A stretch of 64,000 nt of DNA from Planococcus citri. Taxonomy: Eukaryota > Arthropoda > Insecta > Hemiptera > Pseudococcidae. This document shows, one piece after another, positions 23,024 through 35,500 of the stretch. The position numbers were made by a program, and so were the translations under genes. The stretch is taken from the NCBI RefSeq assembly GCF_950023065.1, contig NC_088681.1, forward strand, positions 67,242,836 through 67,306,835, written 5' to 3'. The notes beneath the pieces were generated by a model. It was not told the origin of the DNA. It made no database searches and was given only the letters and a program-made list of their open reading frames with translations. Each line of letters begins with the position of its first letter. Positions within the stretch are counted from its first letter, which is position 1.

Positions 23024-25979
23024 GTCGAGGAGCCGGCATAAGGATAAATTGCACCCCCTGCCGATCCCCCGGGACAACTTTTTTCTTAATGGGGGAGTCC
23101 TAAGGAACATTTCTAGCCCTTGTCCTAAAAAAATATGATCCTACTCACAAAATGGCGGTCATTTTGATTGACTGGTCAGCCGAAATCGCAAATTTTGCGT
23201 TCCAACAAAGGACTTGCACGAAATTTTTTAAATTTTACAAAGGTAGATCGAAAGAGCAGGCAAAAATTTATCATCTGACAAAATTTCAAATGATTAAGTG
23301 CCTTTTTCGATTTTTGGTGAATTTTTGAAAATCCAATTTAGGCCGAAAATGAGGGAAAAAATCAAAATCTTACCAAATCGACCAAGAAAGCAGAAATTTG
23401 GGATATACCCTATTTTCGACATGCCAAATTGATTGGAAACTGTTTAAAACCGTTTTGAGCAGTTCTGGAGCCTCCAGCAGATTTTTGAAACTCGAAATTC
23501 CCACAAAATTTCATCAAAATGGAGTTGGAAAGACAAAATTCATTCTGAAAACTAATTTCAATACGCTACGAAGTCAACTGCAGGGAGATTTCAAGTCGTT
23601 TTGGAGCGTCCAGCGATTTTTTGAAAATTACTGGAGCCTCCAGTAGATTATTGAAACTTGAAATTTCCCTAAAATTTCGTCAAATGGAGTTGGAAAGCGG
23701 AAATTTACTCTGCACTCCTATTTTAGCACTCTCTGTAAACGACTTCAGGTAGGTTCGTTTTGAGAAGTTCTGGAGCCTCCAGCAGATTTTTGAAAATCGA
23801 AATTCCCATAAAATTTCATCAAAATGGAGTTGGAAAGCCGAAATTTACACTACAAACTAATTTCAATACGATACGAAGTCAACTGCAGGTGAATTAAAGT
23901 CGTTTTGGAGCCACCAGCGACTTTTTGAAAATTACTGGAGCCTCCAGTAGATTTCTGAAACTTGAAATTTCTCCAAAATTTAATCAAACGGAGGTGGAAA
24001 ACCGCCGAAAACTAATTTCAATACGCTAAGAAGTCAACAGAAAGTGGATTTCAACTTGTTTTGGAGCTTCCAGCGATTTTTTGAAAATTACTGGAGCCTC
24101 CAGTAGATTATGGAAACTTGAAATTTCCCTAAAATTTCGTCAAATGGAGTTGGAAAGCAGAAATTTACTCTGCACTCCCATTTTAGCACTCTCTGTAAAC
24201 GACTTCAGGTAGGTTCAAGTCATTTTGGAGCCTCCAGCAACTTTCTGAAAATTCCTGGAGTCTCCAGCAGATTTTTGAAACTTGAAATTCTCACAAAATT
24301 TCATCAAAATGGAGTTGGAAAGACAAAATTCATTCTGAAAACTAGTTTCAATACACTACGAAATCGACTTCAGGTTGATTTTTAAAGTCGTTTTGGAGTC
24401 TCCAGTGACTTTTTGAAAATTACTGGAGCCTCCAGTAGATTTCTGAAACTTGAAGTTCCCACAAAATTTCATCCAACGGAGATGAAAAGCGGAAATTTAC
24501 TCTGCACTTCTATTTTAGCACTCTCTGTAAACGACTTCAGGTAGGTTCAAGTCATTTTGGAGCCTCCAGCAACTTTCTGAAAATTCCTGGAGTCTCCAGC
24601 AGATTTTTGAAACTTGAAATGAAATTCACCCTGCACAGTGCGTGCTAGAGTTGAGTAATTCGGACAGATTTTGTGGCATTTAAAAAAAAATTGAAGTTTC
24701 CAAGAAGGTGCAGGAGGCTCCAAAATGGATTGAAACTGCTTGCATTCCACTTCGGAATGGATGCCAACTGAATTTCATCCTTCTACCTCAAATGGAAGCG
24801 AAACGCATAATAAATTTCGGTTTTCCAACTCCATATTTTTATAAAATTTTGTTATTTCAAGTTTCAAAAATCTGCTGGAGACTCCAGGAATTTTAAAAAA
24901 GTCGCTGGTAACTCCAAAATGACTTGAACCCATCTGAAGTCGTCTACAGAGAGTGTTAAAATAAGAGTGCAGAGTTAATTTCCGCTTTACATCTCCATTT
25001 GATGGAATTTTGTGAAATTTTGTAGGAATTTCAAGTTCCAAAAATCTGCTGGAGGCTCCAGAACTACTCTAAACGGTCTGAAACAATTTCCAATCGATTT
25101 GGCAGGTCGAAAATGTTTTCAGAATGAATTTTGTCTTTCCAACTCCATTTTGATGAAATTTTGTGGGAATTTCAAGTTTCAAAAATCTGCTGGAGGCTCC
25201 AGGAATTTTCAGAAAGTTGCTGGAGGCTCCAAAATGACTTGAACCTAGCTGAAGTCGTTTACAGAGTGTGCTAAAATAGGAGTGCAGAGTATATTTCCGC
25301 ATTGCAACTCCATTTTACAAAATTTAGGGAAATTTCGAGTTTCAATAATCTACTGGCGGCTCCAGTTATTTTCAAAAAATCGCTGGACGCTCCAAAACGA
25401 CTTGAAATTCACCTGCAGTTGACTTCGTAGCGTATTGAAATTAGTTTTTAGAATAGATTTCAGCTTTACAACTCCAATTTGATGGCATTTTGTGGGAATT
25501 TCGACTTTCAAAAATCTGCTGGAGGCTCCAGAACTGCTCAAAACGATTTGAAACAGTTTCCAATCGATTTGCCATGTCGAAAATAGGGTATATCCAAAAT
25601 TTTAGCTTTCTTGGTCAATTTGGTAAGACTTTGATTTTTTCTCTCATTTTTGGCCTAAATTTGAATTTCAAAAATTCACCAAAAATCGAAAAAGGCACTT
25701 AAGCACTAGAAATTTTGTCAAATGATGAATTTTTGCCTGCTCTTTCGATCTATGTACCTATGTAAGATTTAAAAAATTTCGTGCAAGTCCTTTGTTGGAA
25801 CGCAAAATCTGCGATTTCGGCTGACCAGTCAATCAAAATGGCCGTCATTTTGTGAGTTGGGCCATCTTTTTTTTCAAGTCAAGGGATAGAAATGTTCCTT
25901 AGGATTCCCCCATTAAGAAAAAAGTTGTCCCGGAGGATCAGCAGGGGTGTGCAATTGACCCTTATGCAGGCCCCTCGAC
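23024..25979. mobile_element. foldback element, 2.96 kb, GTC(GAGG)-type ends and tandem-repeat arms
   Basis: Long inverted arms: the left arm begins GTCGAGGAGCCGGCATAAGG and contains GGGACAACTTTTTTCTTAA and AAATGGCGGTCATTTTG. The right arm carries the inverse of all of these and ends CCCCTCGAC. Both ends abut TA (23022-23023 and 25980-25981). Inside, each arm is a tandem array of a module of about 165 bp, marked by CTGGAGCCTCCAG plus AGATTTTTGAAACTTGAAAT. The left arm has about eight such marks (from 23468 to 24589). The right arm has about five in opposite orientation (24870 to 25520). The switch of orientation lies near 24.65-24.85 kb. There is no transposase-like ORF; short ORFs are repeat translations. 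Confidence 0.85.
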
Positions 25980-26423
25980 TATATAAATACCTGCCAAAGT
26001 TTAGTTCATAATTTTCTAGTTCAATAATGTAAAATATTGTGTTTTATCCACTTTTAGCTCAAAATCGACTGATTTTCAAAATTCGTAAAAATTTAAAAAA
26101 TGAGCTTACCCCCCCCCCCCCATTCTGACCGGAGGGATATTTTTGCAAATCCTTTCCGTGAAATTAGGAACGTTGAGCCAGGAATTTCCCACCAATTCGA
26201 AGAAAATTTCGATAATCAGGTTCATGTCACGTTTCATCCCTGTATAAGGTGATGGAAATAAATTCGAGACGTTCTGTCACTAGCTTCGATATTGAATACA
26301 TAACTGCAGCTTAAGCCCACATCGAACGAATACCCACAAAAATCCGTACAGTCTCCCTCCCCACCACTTATGAATAAGCTATACTGATATATCTACTAAT
26401 AAATCTATGCACCAATCACTCAC

Positions 26424-26518
26424 CAGTACTTTCGCTATTGTGCACATCCGGACAAGCTTGATACCTAAGCAGCATTCTGGAATCATCGGTGCACGAGTCC
26501 GACTTCGAAACCGGTGTC
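26424..26518 (-). CDS. internal exon, conserved cysteine-rich arthropod protein
   Basis: A 95-bp exon with acceptor TTTTTTTGCAG before 26518 and donor GTGAGTGATT after 26424. It enters with one base completing a Lys codon (AA|G) and leaves with one base (G|TT, Val). It encodes TPVSKSDSCTDDSRMLLRYQ, then ACPDVHNSEST. The SCTDDSR..YQACPD block directly follows the CPF..FTFTYNRG block of the previous exon in the insect DUF7042-7045-type family as I remember it. A plus-strand ORF at 26407-26610 is a shadow of this exon. The phase fits on both sides make the assignment strong although the exon is short. Confidence 0.85.
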
Positions 26519-27985
26519 CTGCAAAAAAAGAAAGAGAAAAAAACCATGAAACCCCCACTCTAAATAAAACTATCTTATGTCACCTTCTCATGCAGCCAAA
26601 CGCAGTATAATCGAGGCACGACGCTATACGCGAAAATTTCCTTAAATTTAGCTCGCTCCACGATAAAAAAACGAGCGCAAAACGGCAATACCCTGGCAAA
26701 ACATGGCGTTCTAACGCCAACGGATAGTGAAATATCTCTTAAGATAAGTAAGATACAACCAGAGAGACATAACAGATGGAAAACTACAGCGACACAGCAA
26801 AGTACCAACAGAAGAGAAGAAAAAAAAATACGCAGAAGAAGAGACCGGAGATGAAGGGGCGAAAAAAAAACGAGAAAAACGATGCAATAAAATGATTCAT
26901 AAAACAACCCCCTTGAAAATAAAAGCAATAAAGAAATGGTACGCGAAGGCGTGAAAAATGCTCGGTTCACGTTTATCGTTTTTTCCTTATTAGTAAAAAC
27001 GCTATCCGGCGTGTTTGGCGCGATCTTGGCTCAAAAGTCCATCTCTGTCATCCCCTTCGGCCCTCCCCCCAGAACCAGAAGCACATACGTCGTCGTCGTA
27101 GTCGCAACGCCTCAGAAATTTTCCCATCACTATATCGTACATTATACTATACTTACTACTCTATACTCATAGTGATGTATTTTACGCTATAAAAATCTGA
27201 ATATTGCCGCAAAATCTGCAACCTTTTCACAGCCGAGTCGATACGTCGACCTACGCTGGCGTACGTGACCTCGTCGTAAATTAATTTTCTTATACACTCG
27301 TACGTTGATATCTCGTTCCAGACGATACTATAACGTACCTAGTAGGCTAGATTCGCTCGAGCTGACACGAAAATACACTTTTTCGAAGTGAAAAATATAG
27401 TCGAAAGAGAGAAAAAAAAGTCGTAATTTTCATTCGATCATCACCTATACCAACCTACGCCTTCTTGTTCGTGTCATTCCAAGTACCTGCTGCGATTCAA
27501 TTCCATCAGTACACCTCGTATGACCAAATGAACAAACTAAACTGAAGCAAAGCACAAAAAAATCACCCCGATGCATTATCCATTTCGCTGGCAGCAAAGT
27601 ACTCCATTTCAATCTATACTTACGCGATATTTCGATGAATTTTCCGAATGGACGTTTTAACAGGTTTAATGGATTTTAGCTCTCGGATTCATTTGGTTGC
27701 ATAATGTATGTAGTATGAAAGAGAGATAGAGAGAGAGAAAATAGTCGTTGGAAACTGCGACATAGTTGCCTTTTTTCTATCTCCGTTTGACGATGTTTTG
27801 CCAAGATATTACCTATACTCGCGACATAAAATTCTACGTTCACGTCTCACGTCGTCTTTCGCATGCTTTGGTACGATTTTAAGTGAGCGAACGAAATCTT
27901 CGCTTTTGATCGTATGTATGTATATATGCTGAACAAGTCTAGTATGTACCTAACTACCTATAGTATCATTTTCCACGCTACTTAC
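26519..27985 (-). other. 1.47-kb intron of the host gene
   Basis: Donor GTAAGTAG at 27985 and acceptor TTTGCAG at 26519, phase 2. It contains no recognised repeat, which contrasts with the two long introns. The 131-codon minus ORF at 26575-26970 is hydrophobic by composition, lies wholly within the intron and is not supported. Confidence 0.8.
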
Positions 27986-28157
27986 TTGCAATCGCCGGAT
28001 CCTCGATTATAGGTGAATGTAAAAGGAGGTCCGCCTTTGAAAGGACACGTTATCGCCTTCGCATCCAATCGAAACATCGAGTATAACGGCGCATCTCCGG
28101 TTATCTTCTCACATAAAACGTCCAACGAGTCTTTAGAGTCTCGTGGAAAGCAGTAAG
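27986..28157 (-). CDS. internal exon, conserved cysteine-rich arthropod protein
   Basis: A 172-bp exon with acceptor TTTTTTCCCAG before 28157 and donor GTAAGTAG after 27986. It is entered in phase 1 (A|CT, Thr) and left in phase 2 (AA|G, Lys). It encodes YCFPRDSKDSLDVLCEKITG, then DAPLYSMFRLDAKAITCPF, then KGGPPFTFTYNRGSGDC. The LC..I.GDAPLYSMFR and CPF.G.P.FTFTYNRG.G.C blocks are diagnostic, from memory, for the arthropod DUF7042-7045-type proteins and are well conserved. There are four cysteines in 57 residues, in line with an extracellular disulphide-bonded domain. The function is unknown. Confidence 0.88.
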
Positions 28158-28749
28158 CTGGGAAAAAAAATACAACGTATCGTTAAACACCTGACGCAGA
28201 CTGAAAAAGTACCAAGTATACAAATATGTACAAACAATAATCACTAAGATCGTAGAAAATTGAGGAAAAATGGTAAAAATGAGTAGGTACCTATTATTAA
28301 TTTGCATAGGTAATGCAGAGATTGAATTTTGTCACCTGATCGTAAAGGTCGTTATTTGTTCGGGAATTATTTCAGACACAGATAGACCACACATTTATCG
28401 TAAAAACTTGCATTGGAAAACTTTTGCCTTCGTTTCATTTAGGCCAATTTGGTTCTCTTCTTCAACGTTGAAATTTCTTAAAATCACTGATTGAATTTAA
28501 GAAATGTTGAGATCAGAAAAATGTAGGTATGTATTTCTTTCATTAAAATAATAATGAAATTTCAGGGGTTTTCAAGTAAGCGAGTCAATACTATAAGTAA
28601 TTTTGGTTAGTTTTTAAAATTTTTCGAAACTCCATTTCTTTTCAAACCTCAGCCCTACTTACTTCTTGAAGAGAGAGAGAAAAAAAAAACGTTGAAAATA
28701 TCAATAGTGAATAATGTAAAAGTAGGTACCTGAAATTGTCAAGGCCTAT

Positions 28750-30310
28750 TTGTACTTTTTCAAAGTTGCAAAAAAGCCTCGTTTCTTACTAAAAAATCGC
28801 CAAAAATTATGAGTTCTGGCAAAAAATTCCAAAAAGTTTAATTTTTATCGAAAAATACCAGGGTGACTAACAAAATCTGAAAACTAAAAAGAAGGACCTT
28901 GGAAGGACCTTTAGGAAGGAAATTTTCAAAATTGAAAATATACTGATACCCCCTCCCATTCATGTTCAAAAAATTGGAAAAAAAAACTTTAAACAAAAAG
29001 TTGATTAAGTAACAAAATATTTATCTGATTTTTTGCCTTTATATTAACGTTTGAAAAAATTAAAAATTGAGTTTTCATTTTTCGCTTGATTTTGATTAAG
29101 TAAATGACAGAACTATTTTTTTTTTTTTTTTTTTTTGGTGTTTGTAATTACTTGATTATTACACCCGTCGTATGGGATTTAAATCGAGTTGGTAAGGTCA
29201 ATTGAAAATTCGAAAAAAAGAAGAACCTTCGGTCGAATAGAAAGACTTTTTCCTGACTTTTTTGAAAAAAAAGACCCATAGGCAAAAAGACAAATTTTTC
29301 CTGACCCTGGATTGGAAAGACTGTTTGACACCCTAAATACTCAAAAATTTATCTTTTTTGCCAAAAATTGACTCAAAATTGCCAAAAATAGAAAAAAGTT
29401 TCGCTTTTTTGACAATAAATGCGAAAACGTTTTTTTTATGCCAATAATTGTCCAAAAATCTTGCTTTCAGCAAATAATTACCAAAAAATCTCGCTCTTAA
29501 AGCAAAATTGCTAAAACAAAAAAAAGTTGCAAAACATGTAGTTCAACTTTTAAAACAGAAATTGAGAAAAACTATCATTTTTTTGCCAATAATTGCTCAA
29601 ATGCCTTGCATTTGGCTGAAATTATCAAAATTTCTTCTTTTTATCGGAATATTCTCGCTTTTTAGTAAAATTATTACCCAGTTTCTATTCCCTCCCCTCC
29701 CGCCCCCCTTCAAAATGCCCAAAAATCTAGATTTTTTTGGTCAAAATTTGGCAAATAGTGGGTACCTAATTACTTTTTGTCAATTATTCCTGAAAAGTTC
29801 TGCTTTTTGCAAAAATTGTCCAGTCTTGCATTTTGCTGACTTATTCTCAAAAATTCTCGGTTTTTTAGCCGAAAATTCATTTTTCAATTTAGAAAACCCT
29901 GCCTTTTGCAGAAATTATTGTCGAAGTTTCGTTTTTTATGAAGAATAGCAAAAAAGCCTACCTTTTGCATAAATTGCCTAAAATTTTTGTGTTTTTTTTT
30001 GCCAAAAATTGCTAAAAATTGTGTTATATTTTGCATCCAAAAACGCTCACTGTTTTCCAAAAATTGTTCTAATGTGTCGTTTTTTCGCCAGAAATTGCTA
30101 AAAACCCCTAAAATATTTTTTTCTTTGCCAAAAAGTAGCAATACTTATATTTCAAATAGGTATTATCTTCTTCGATAAAAATTTAGCAAAAAGTGCTTTC
30201 TTGGCAGTAATTTGCCAAGAAATCCTGCTTTTTGCTAAAATCGTACAAGTTTCTATGAAGTTTTATTTTTAGATTTTGACTGAAAACAAAAAGTTTTGGT
30301 TTTTTTGGGA
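28750..30310. repeat. diverged short-period repeat tract (TTGCCAAAAATTG)
   Basis: Recurring words TTGCCAAAAATTG, CAAAAATTGC and TCTCGCTTTTT occur with about 30-45 bp spacing over 1.5 kb. The array is strongly decayed and is interrupted near 29.1 kb by a LINE 3' fragment. The 146-codon ORF at 29508-29948 is a repeat translation. Confidence 0.6.
29116..29202 (-). mobile_element. extremely 5'-truncated LINE copy (3' end only)
   Basis: On the minus strand it reads CTTACCAACTCGATTTAAAT, then CCCATACGACGGGTGTAATAATCAAG, then a short tail and about 20 A (seen as T run 29116-29136). This matches the last about 60 bp of the LINE at 13152-15293 with a few substitutions, but has a different tail. It shows that the family's 3' end includes the TACGGCGGGTGTAATAATCAAG block. 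Confidence 0.75.
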
Positions 30311-32142
30311 TTTCTTTTCATGGATTGAAGTGTTTTGTTCACCGATCACGTTTTGTGACTTTTTTGGTCATACTTTGGTCAATTTTTCAAGATTTTTGGG
30401 TTAGGTACCGAAGTTGTATTTTTTTCATTAAAATTGAAGTCGCTTTTTTTTCGAATAATAAATTTTGCAAAGCTTTTGCCCTCATTGCTTCGCTTCAGTC
30501 GTTTAAGATACTTTGGATGAATTGCATCGATTGAGTTCAAATTTTTCATGTCTTATTTTCTCATGCAGTGCCACCAAACTAAGGAGGGAGGGGGGGGGGG
30601 CAAAACACCAAAAAAATTTCCCACCAATTAGAAATAAGGGCTACCTCAGGGTACTCCGAAATAACACTTTATCTTAGTTCGTTCACAATGAACATGAAAT
30701 TTTACTGCACCACAATCGAACACGAAAACGCAACAACTGATCATTTGACAATTATCTAAGTATGAATTAACCCAAAAAACGCGAAAATATCAAAAAAATC
30801 ACACGTAAACGACACAGCACGAAATGAAACGAAAGCCGAAAGACGACTACTGCTAATAAAAACTACGAAATCGAGCCTACCTATAGACCTACAATGAATG
30901 ATGATACTCCAAGCGATAAGAATGAGATAAGAAACGACCGGCTGCGAAAGGTGTTTTATTCAGGTACAAGTTACACGTAAACGCATCGATAGCGATGCAT
31001 TTATCTAGCATGAGTCACACACCGACACCAGAATTTTTTTCGTTCGTCTTTTTGCATATTTTCTGATAGTTTAGGTTTTTAGAGAAATCATATTTTTATG
31101 CTGATGTTCCCAGTGTTCCAACCAACCACCTTTAAAAAACCTGTTCGGTGGGGGGGGGGGGGGGGGTGAGGAGGTAATGTTTTCAAAACCATCAACGCAA
31201 CGGTAAATTCGTCTATCAAATAATCCACGAACTTTTACAGGATTTTTATGGACCTTGGATGAAGGGAAGAGGATCAGAATGGCTGTAATTTCTCAAGATC
31301 GAAATTCAGGAGAACCAATTTCCCAAACAATATCTCAACGTGGAGGTGGGGTGATAAAAATCTAAAACCACTTTTTTTCAAAATAATACCAGAAAACAAT
31401 CTTATTTTTTAAGTTTTTTAAAATGTTCAATCGCGAAAATTTTCCAATTCTTGAATCACTGTCCAATATTACTACATTTCGGAAAACATAAGGGATATAA
31501 TAAACTTCGGCGTACGCACATTTTCTCAGTTAGTAGGTCATAAATACATTATTCGAGTTTCTTTACCGACTACCGAGTTGGTCAGAAGCAAGATACAGAA
31601 GACGGGAAGGAGGAAATACGAGACGATGACGATGGTAATTTGGCGCAAATATAGCACAACGGACGCGGACGCCCCGCACAGACAAAGAGCTCGAATGAGA
31701 GAAGAACGACGCGAGCGAGTATATAGCCATGAGAAGAAGACCACCATAGTGACGTCGATGGTGAGGATGGTAGGTGAAGGGACAGATTTTGAGAAACCCT
31801 AAAGCGGCCTTATCATCGTTTCATAATTAAGCGAAAACATCAAAAGGATTTAACTCTCCGGCTTTCGGATACCTGCCGGTGCTTTGCAGCTCGCAACCGC
31901 TGCCAGATAGAGAGAAAGCGCCGCCGCCGCTACGATTAGAGGCGCAGAAAGAACCGCAGTCCAGTTCAGAAGACGACGTGGTCCTGGTCCACGTCCACCG
32001 ATGATGCTGCTGCTGTTCTGTTGTTGGCGACCACTACAATACGCTATTAGCAGGGTGCTGCCGATGCCGATGCCGATGCCGTCGTCGACAAAGATGAGGA
32101 TCGAGGATGGGTAAAGCACTGCGTCGCCTTGCCCCCTTGTGC
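30310..32142. other. no recognisable gene; G run
   Basis: Intronic sequence with a 17-G run at 31150-31166 and a G run near 30588-30600. A GC-rich, CAG/GCC-rich tract occurs at 31870-32100. Confidence 0.4.
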
Positions 32143-32147
32143 GACTC

Positions 32148-32323
32148 TGTTTGGCGTATATTCGAGTAAAAAAGAAAGAAATACTCATTAAAGCATACTT
32201 GCTATATTTACACGTTATGATACACATTCGGATGATAGTGGACTGTTAGAGAGATAAGGGAATTTATACATACGAGGAGAAATGGTAACTAAACCGATAG
32301 AGAGCGTGAATATTATCTAAACA
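32148..32323 (-). repeat. 3' LTR of the BEL/Pao element
   Basis: 176 bp. On the minus strand it starts TGTTTAGATAATATT and ends ATACGCCAAACA. By eye it is identical to the LTR at 38424-38599. Confidence 0.95.
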
Positions 32324-32337
32324 AAGCTCCCCCAGGA
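32324..32337 (-). promoter_or_regulatory. candidate polypurine tract
   Basis: On the minus strand CCTGGGGGAGCTT directly abuts the 3' LTR start. It is purine-rich and in the expected position for plus-strand priming. The exact boundary is inferred. Confidence 0.5.
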
Positions 32338-32568
32338 AGACCAGGGGTCTTAAGAAATAAATATAAATAAATTATATACATTCGAGTAGTACTTAAACTA
32401 TACAACGAGAAATTACGATTACGTATGATATTTACATTCGAGCGAGTAGAAAAAAAACAAAAAACAATTTAAAAATTAACGAGTGAATAAAATGCAATAA
32501 TTTACATGAAAAGGAACAATTATTTACATTATTCGAACATCCAAAACGAGTTTAAAATTATTCGAACG

Positions 32569-35500
32569 TTATTCTCCAGCGATTTTCGTTTCGACTGGAA
32601 GTTTGACCAATTCCTGGACACCTCGTTGGAAAATCGATCCTTTGGCCTTAACGGAGACCTTTCGTAGGTGGCCTTTGGCATCAGGTTTGCCATCCATGAT
32701 TCTTCCGAGGGGCCATGAACATGGCGACGAATTTTCTTTCAATATGACGATATCACCGATTGAAAGATTCGGTTCGGCTTTTTTCCATTTTGAGCGAGTC
32801 TGAAGTTTGGCAAGATAGCTCGATTTCAGATTATGCCAGAATGACTCGATAATCTGACGTTGAAGCGTCAATCTTTCGCCCAATGTAATATCGAATGGGC
32901 TAGGATCGTCCTTTTCGAGCAAACTTGAACCAATCAGGAAATGAGATGGAGTGAGGACATCGATCTCCTCAACATCGGTCGAATTACGAGAGGCATATAA
33001 TGGTCGAGAGTTGAGGATTGCCTCAACTGCGGTGAGAACTGTTCGGAATTCTTCTTCAGTTTGAACAGCTCCTTTCGTCGCAGCTAGTAGATGCTTTTTC
33101 CCAGCTTTGACCGCAGCTTCCCAGACTCCACCTTGGTGTGGAGTTCTAGGAGAAATAAATTTCCATTCGAGTGCGAGTTCGGGATTATTTTTCTCGAGAT
33201 CGTTCTTAGCACCAACGAAATTCGTTCCGTTATCGGAGTACATTATCGCAGGAGTACCTCGGCGATTCCGGAAGCGTTGAAAAGCGGCTAAAAACGCAGT
33301 CGTCGAGAGATCGGACACAGGTTCGATGAATACAGCGCGAGTCACCAAGCAAACGAAGAACGCAGCATAACATTTGATGTACTTTGGTGTTCGATGATTA
33401 GTACATCTGATCGTGAAAGGACCGCCGTAATCGACACTGGCATTGGTAAACGGACGAGCGATGGTTAAGCGTTCAGTAGGCAAATCACCCATGATTTGGC
33501 TAACTGTCTGAGCTTTCATTCGAGTACACCAGACGCAATTATCGATGGTGTTTTTCACTAGTCGCCGAACTCCAGTAACTATCCAGTAGCGACTGAGTAT
33601 GAATGATCGAGTAAACGATTGTGATGCGTGGTAATATTTTTCGTGAATATGTCGAGCGAGTAGTTTGGCGTACTCGGACTGTCCGTGTAAGATGATCGGG
33701 TGCTTTACATCGTAAGAGAAGCGACTATTTCGAAGCCTTCCTCCTACCCGGAGTACTCCAAACTGATCGAGAAAAGGACTTATCGAAGCGAGCGTGTTAC
33801 GAGATTTCAAAGGTACTTGATTCTGGATTGATTCGATTTCGTTCTTGAACCAAGTAAGCTGAGAAATTCGAGCGATGACGTAAATCGGTAATCGTGGATC
33901 TTCGAACATGATCTTTGAAATTCGCAATTGGTAACGAGATAATCGAGCGTAGAATGTTACAAACAATCGAACCATTCGAATCAGCTTTTCGTACGATGAA
34001 TATTCGCTGATGAATGCTTCTGTAGTTGCTTGACATAACAGCAATACAGTTCGACGTTTTTCAGGTGGTTCGGGTAAACTAATTTCAACTTTCGGAGTAT
34101 CTTCGGTTTGTAACCAACTAGGTCCTTGGAGCCAAAGTTGATTATCAATGAGCGAGTCGATAGATACACCGCGAGTGACCAAATCAGCTGGATTTTCTTT
34201 CGTGTTCACATAACTCCATTGAGAATATGGTATAATCGCGTTGACGTGTTCGATACGATTACGTACGAAGGTATCGAATCGAGATGCTGGACCTTTCAGC
34301 CAAGCGAGTGCAACTTGAGAATCGGAGTAGACTCGTGACTTCGAGACGTCGTATTTCAGCATTTTGGAGATATTCGAGAGTAGATTAACAAGCAGTACAG
34401 CACCGAGTAATTCGAGTCGATGAACTTTGAGCTCTTTTATCGGTGTGACTTTCGATTTTGAGGCAACGAGCGAGACCGAGATTGATGATGAAGAATACGA
34501 TTTGATGTAGACGACAGCACCGTAAGCTTTTTCACTTGCATCACTGAATCCAATTAATTCGAAGCGATCAGGAGCAAATGTCGAGTAAGCGCGAGGTATT
34601 TGAATAGAAAACAGCTTTTCAAGGTCTTGGTAGTATTCTCGAAAACTTTTTTCAATTTTGTGAGGAATTTGGTCATCCCACGCCAAATCTTGCCGCCATA
34701 TTTCTTGAAGCAAGATTTTACCTCGAATCAATATGGGGTTTACGAGACCGAGCGGATCGAAGATGCTGGCAATTAACGATGATACCACTCGTTTGGTAAG
34801 AGTGACTTTCGAAATATCCACCGTTTGATGGTGAACACGCAGCACATCTTCGTTCGGGTACCATTGAAGACCAAGTATTTTTGCAACACCGTCAGAGCCA
34901 AACGACACTGGTTTCAATTCTTCAACGAGTTCAGGAGCGAGCGAGGCGAGAAATTCAGTCGAGTTCGAGACGTATTTACGCAAAGGAAATTGAGCTTTCA
35001 TAAGCGCGTTGTGAATTTTTTGCGCTTTAACGATAGCTGCTTGAACGTTTTCTGCACCAGATAGAATATCGTCCATGTAGGTCATTTCCTTTATCGCTTC
35101 TTTCACTTCGGGTTCATCTTCGGGTACTTCTGTGTCAGCTACTTCGTTGACACAGGCAGTAGAATCGGCAGCGGCTGGACCTGTTCCGTATGTCACAGTT
35201 GTGAGCTCGAATACTTCGACAGGTTGATCGAGATCGAAACGCCATAAGATAGATTGAAATCGACAATCATCTTCGTTCATGCCAATACAACGATACATCA
35301 TCTTGATGTCAGCAGAAAAAGCGATTAGGAAAATTCTCCATCGAATGAGAATATCGAATAGAAACGATTGACGAATCGGACCGTTCAGCAAGATATCGTT
35401 CAGAGAAAGACCAGATTTGTTTTTGGCAGAAGCGTTAAATACTACACGCAACTTCGTAGTCGAGCTGTCTTCGCGTAATACGGGTAAGTGCGGAATGTAG

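Larger units (their letters stand above)
1877..26423 (-). other. 24.5-kb intron of the host gene
   Basis: The intron lies between the exon at 26424-26518 (donor GTGAGT on the minus strand) and the exon at 1655-1876 (acceptor TGCAG). Phase 1 is preserved, so the two exons join in frame. It contains a minisatellite, a LINE pseudogene, MITEs and a 3-kb foldback, which are listed separately. Stretches such as 1877-3300, 5400-7140, 9743-13150, 16244-17818 and 21430-23020 show only AT-rich, non-repetitive or simple sequence. Confidence 0.75.

Noticed and set aside
26575..26970. 131-codon hydrophobic minus ORF
   Set aside because: It sits wholly in the 1.47-kb intron, and its Leu/Phe richness reflects the purine-rich opposite strand.
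29508..29948. 146-codon plus ORF
   Set aside because: A translation of the TTGCCAAAAATTG repeat tract, low-complexity and without a domain.
31850..32227. Signal-peptide first exon of the host gene
   Set aside because: It lies downstream of the 47758-47825 exon in transcript order, its only Met is in the inserted LTR, and the pre-insertion frame meets a stop without a start.
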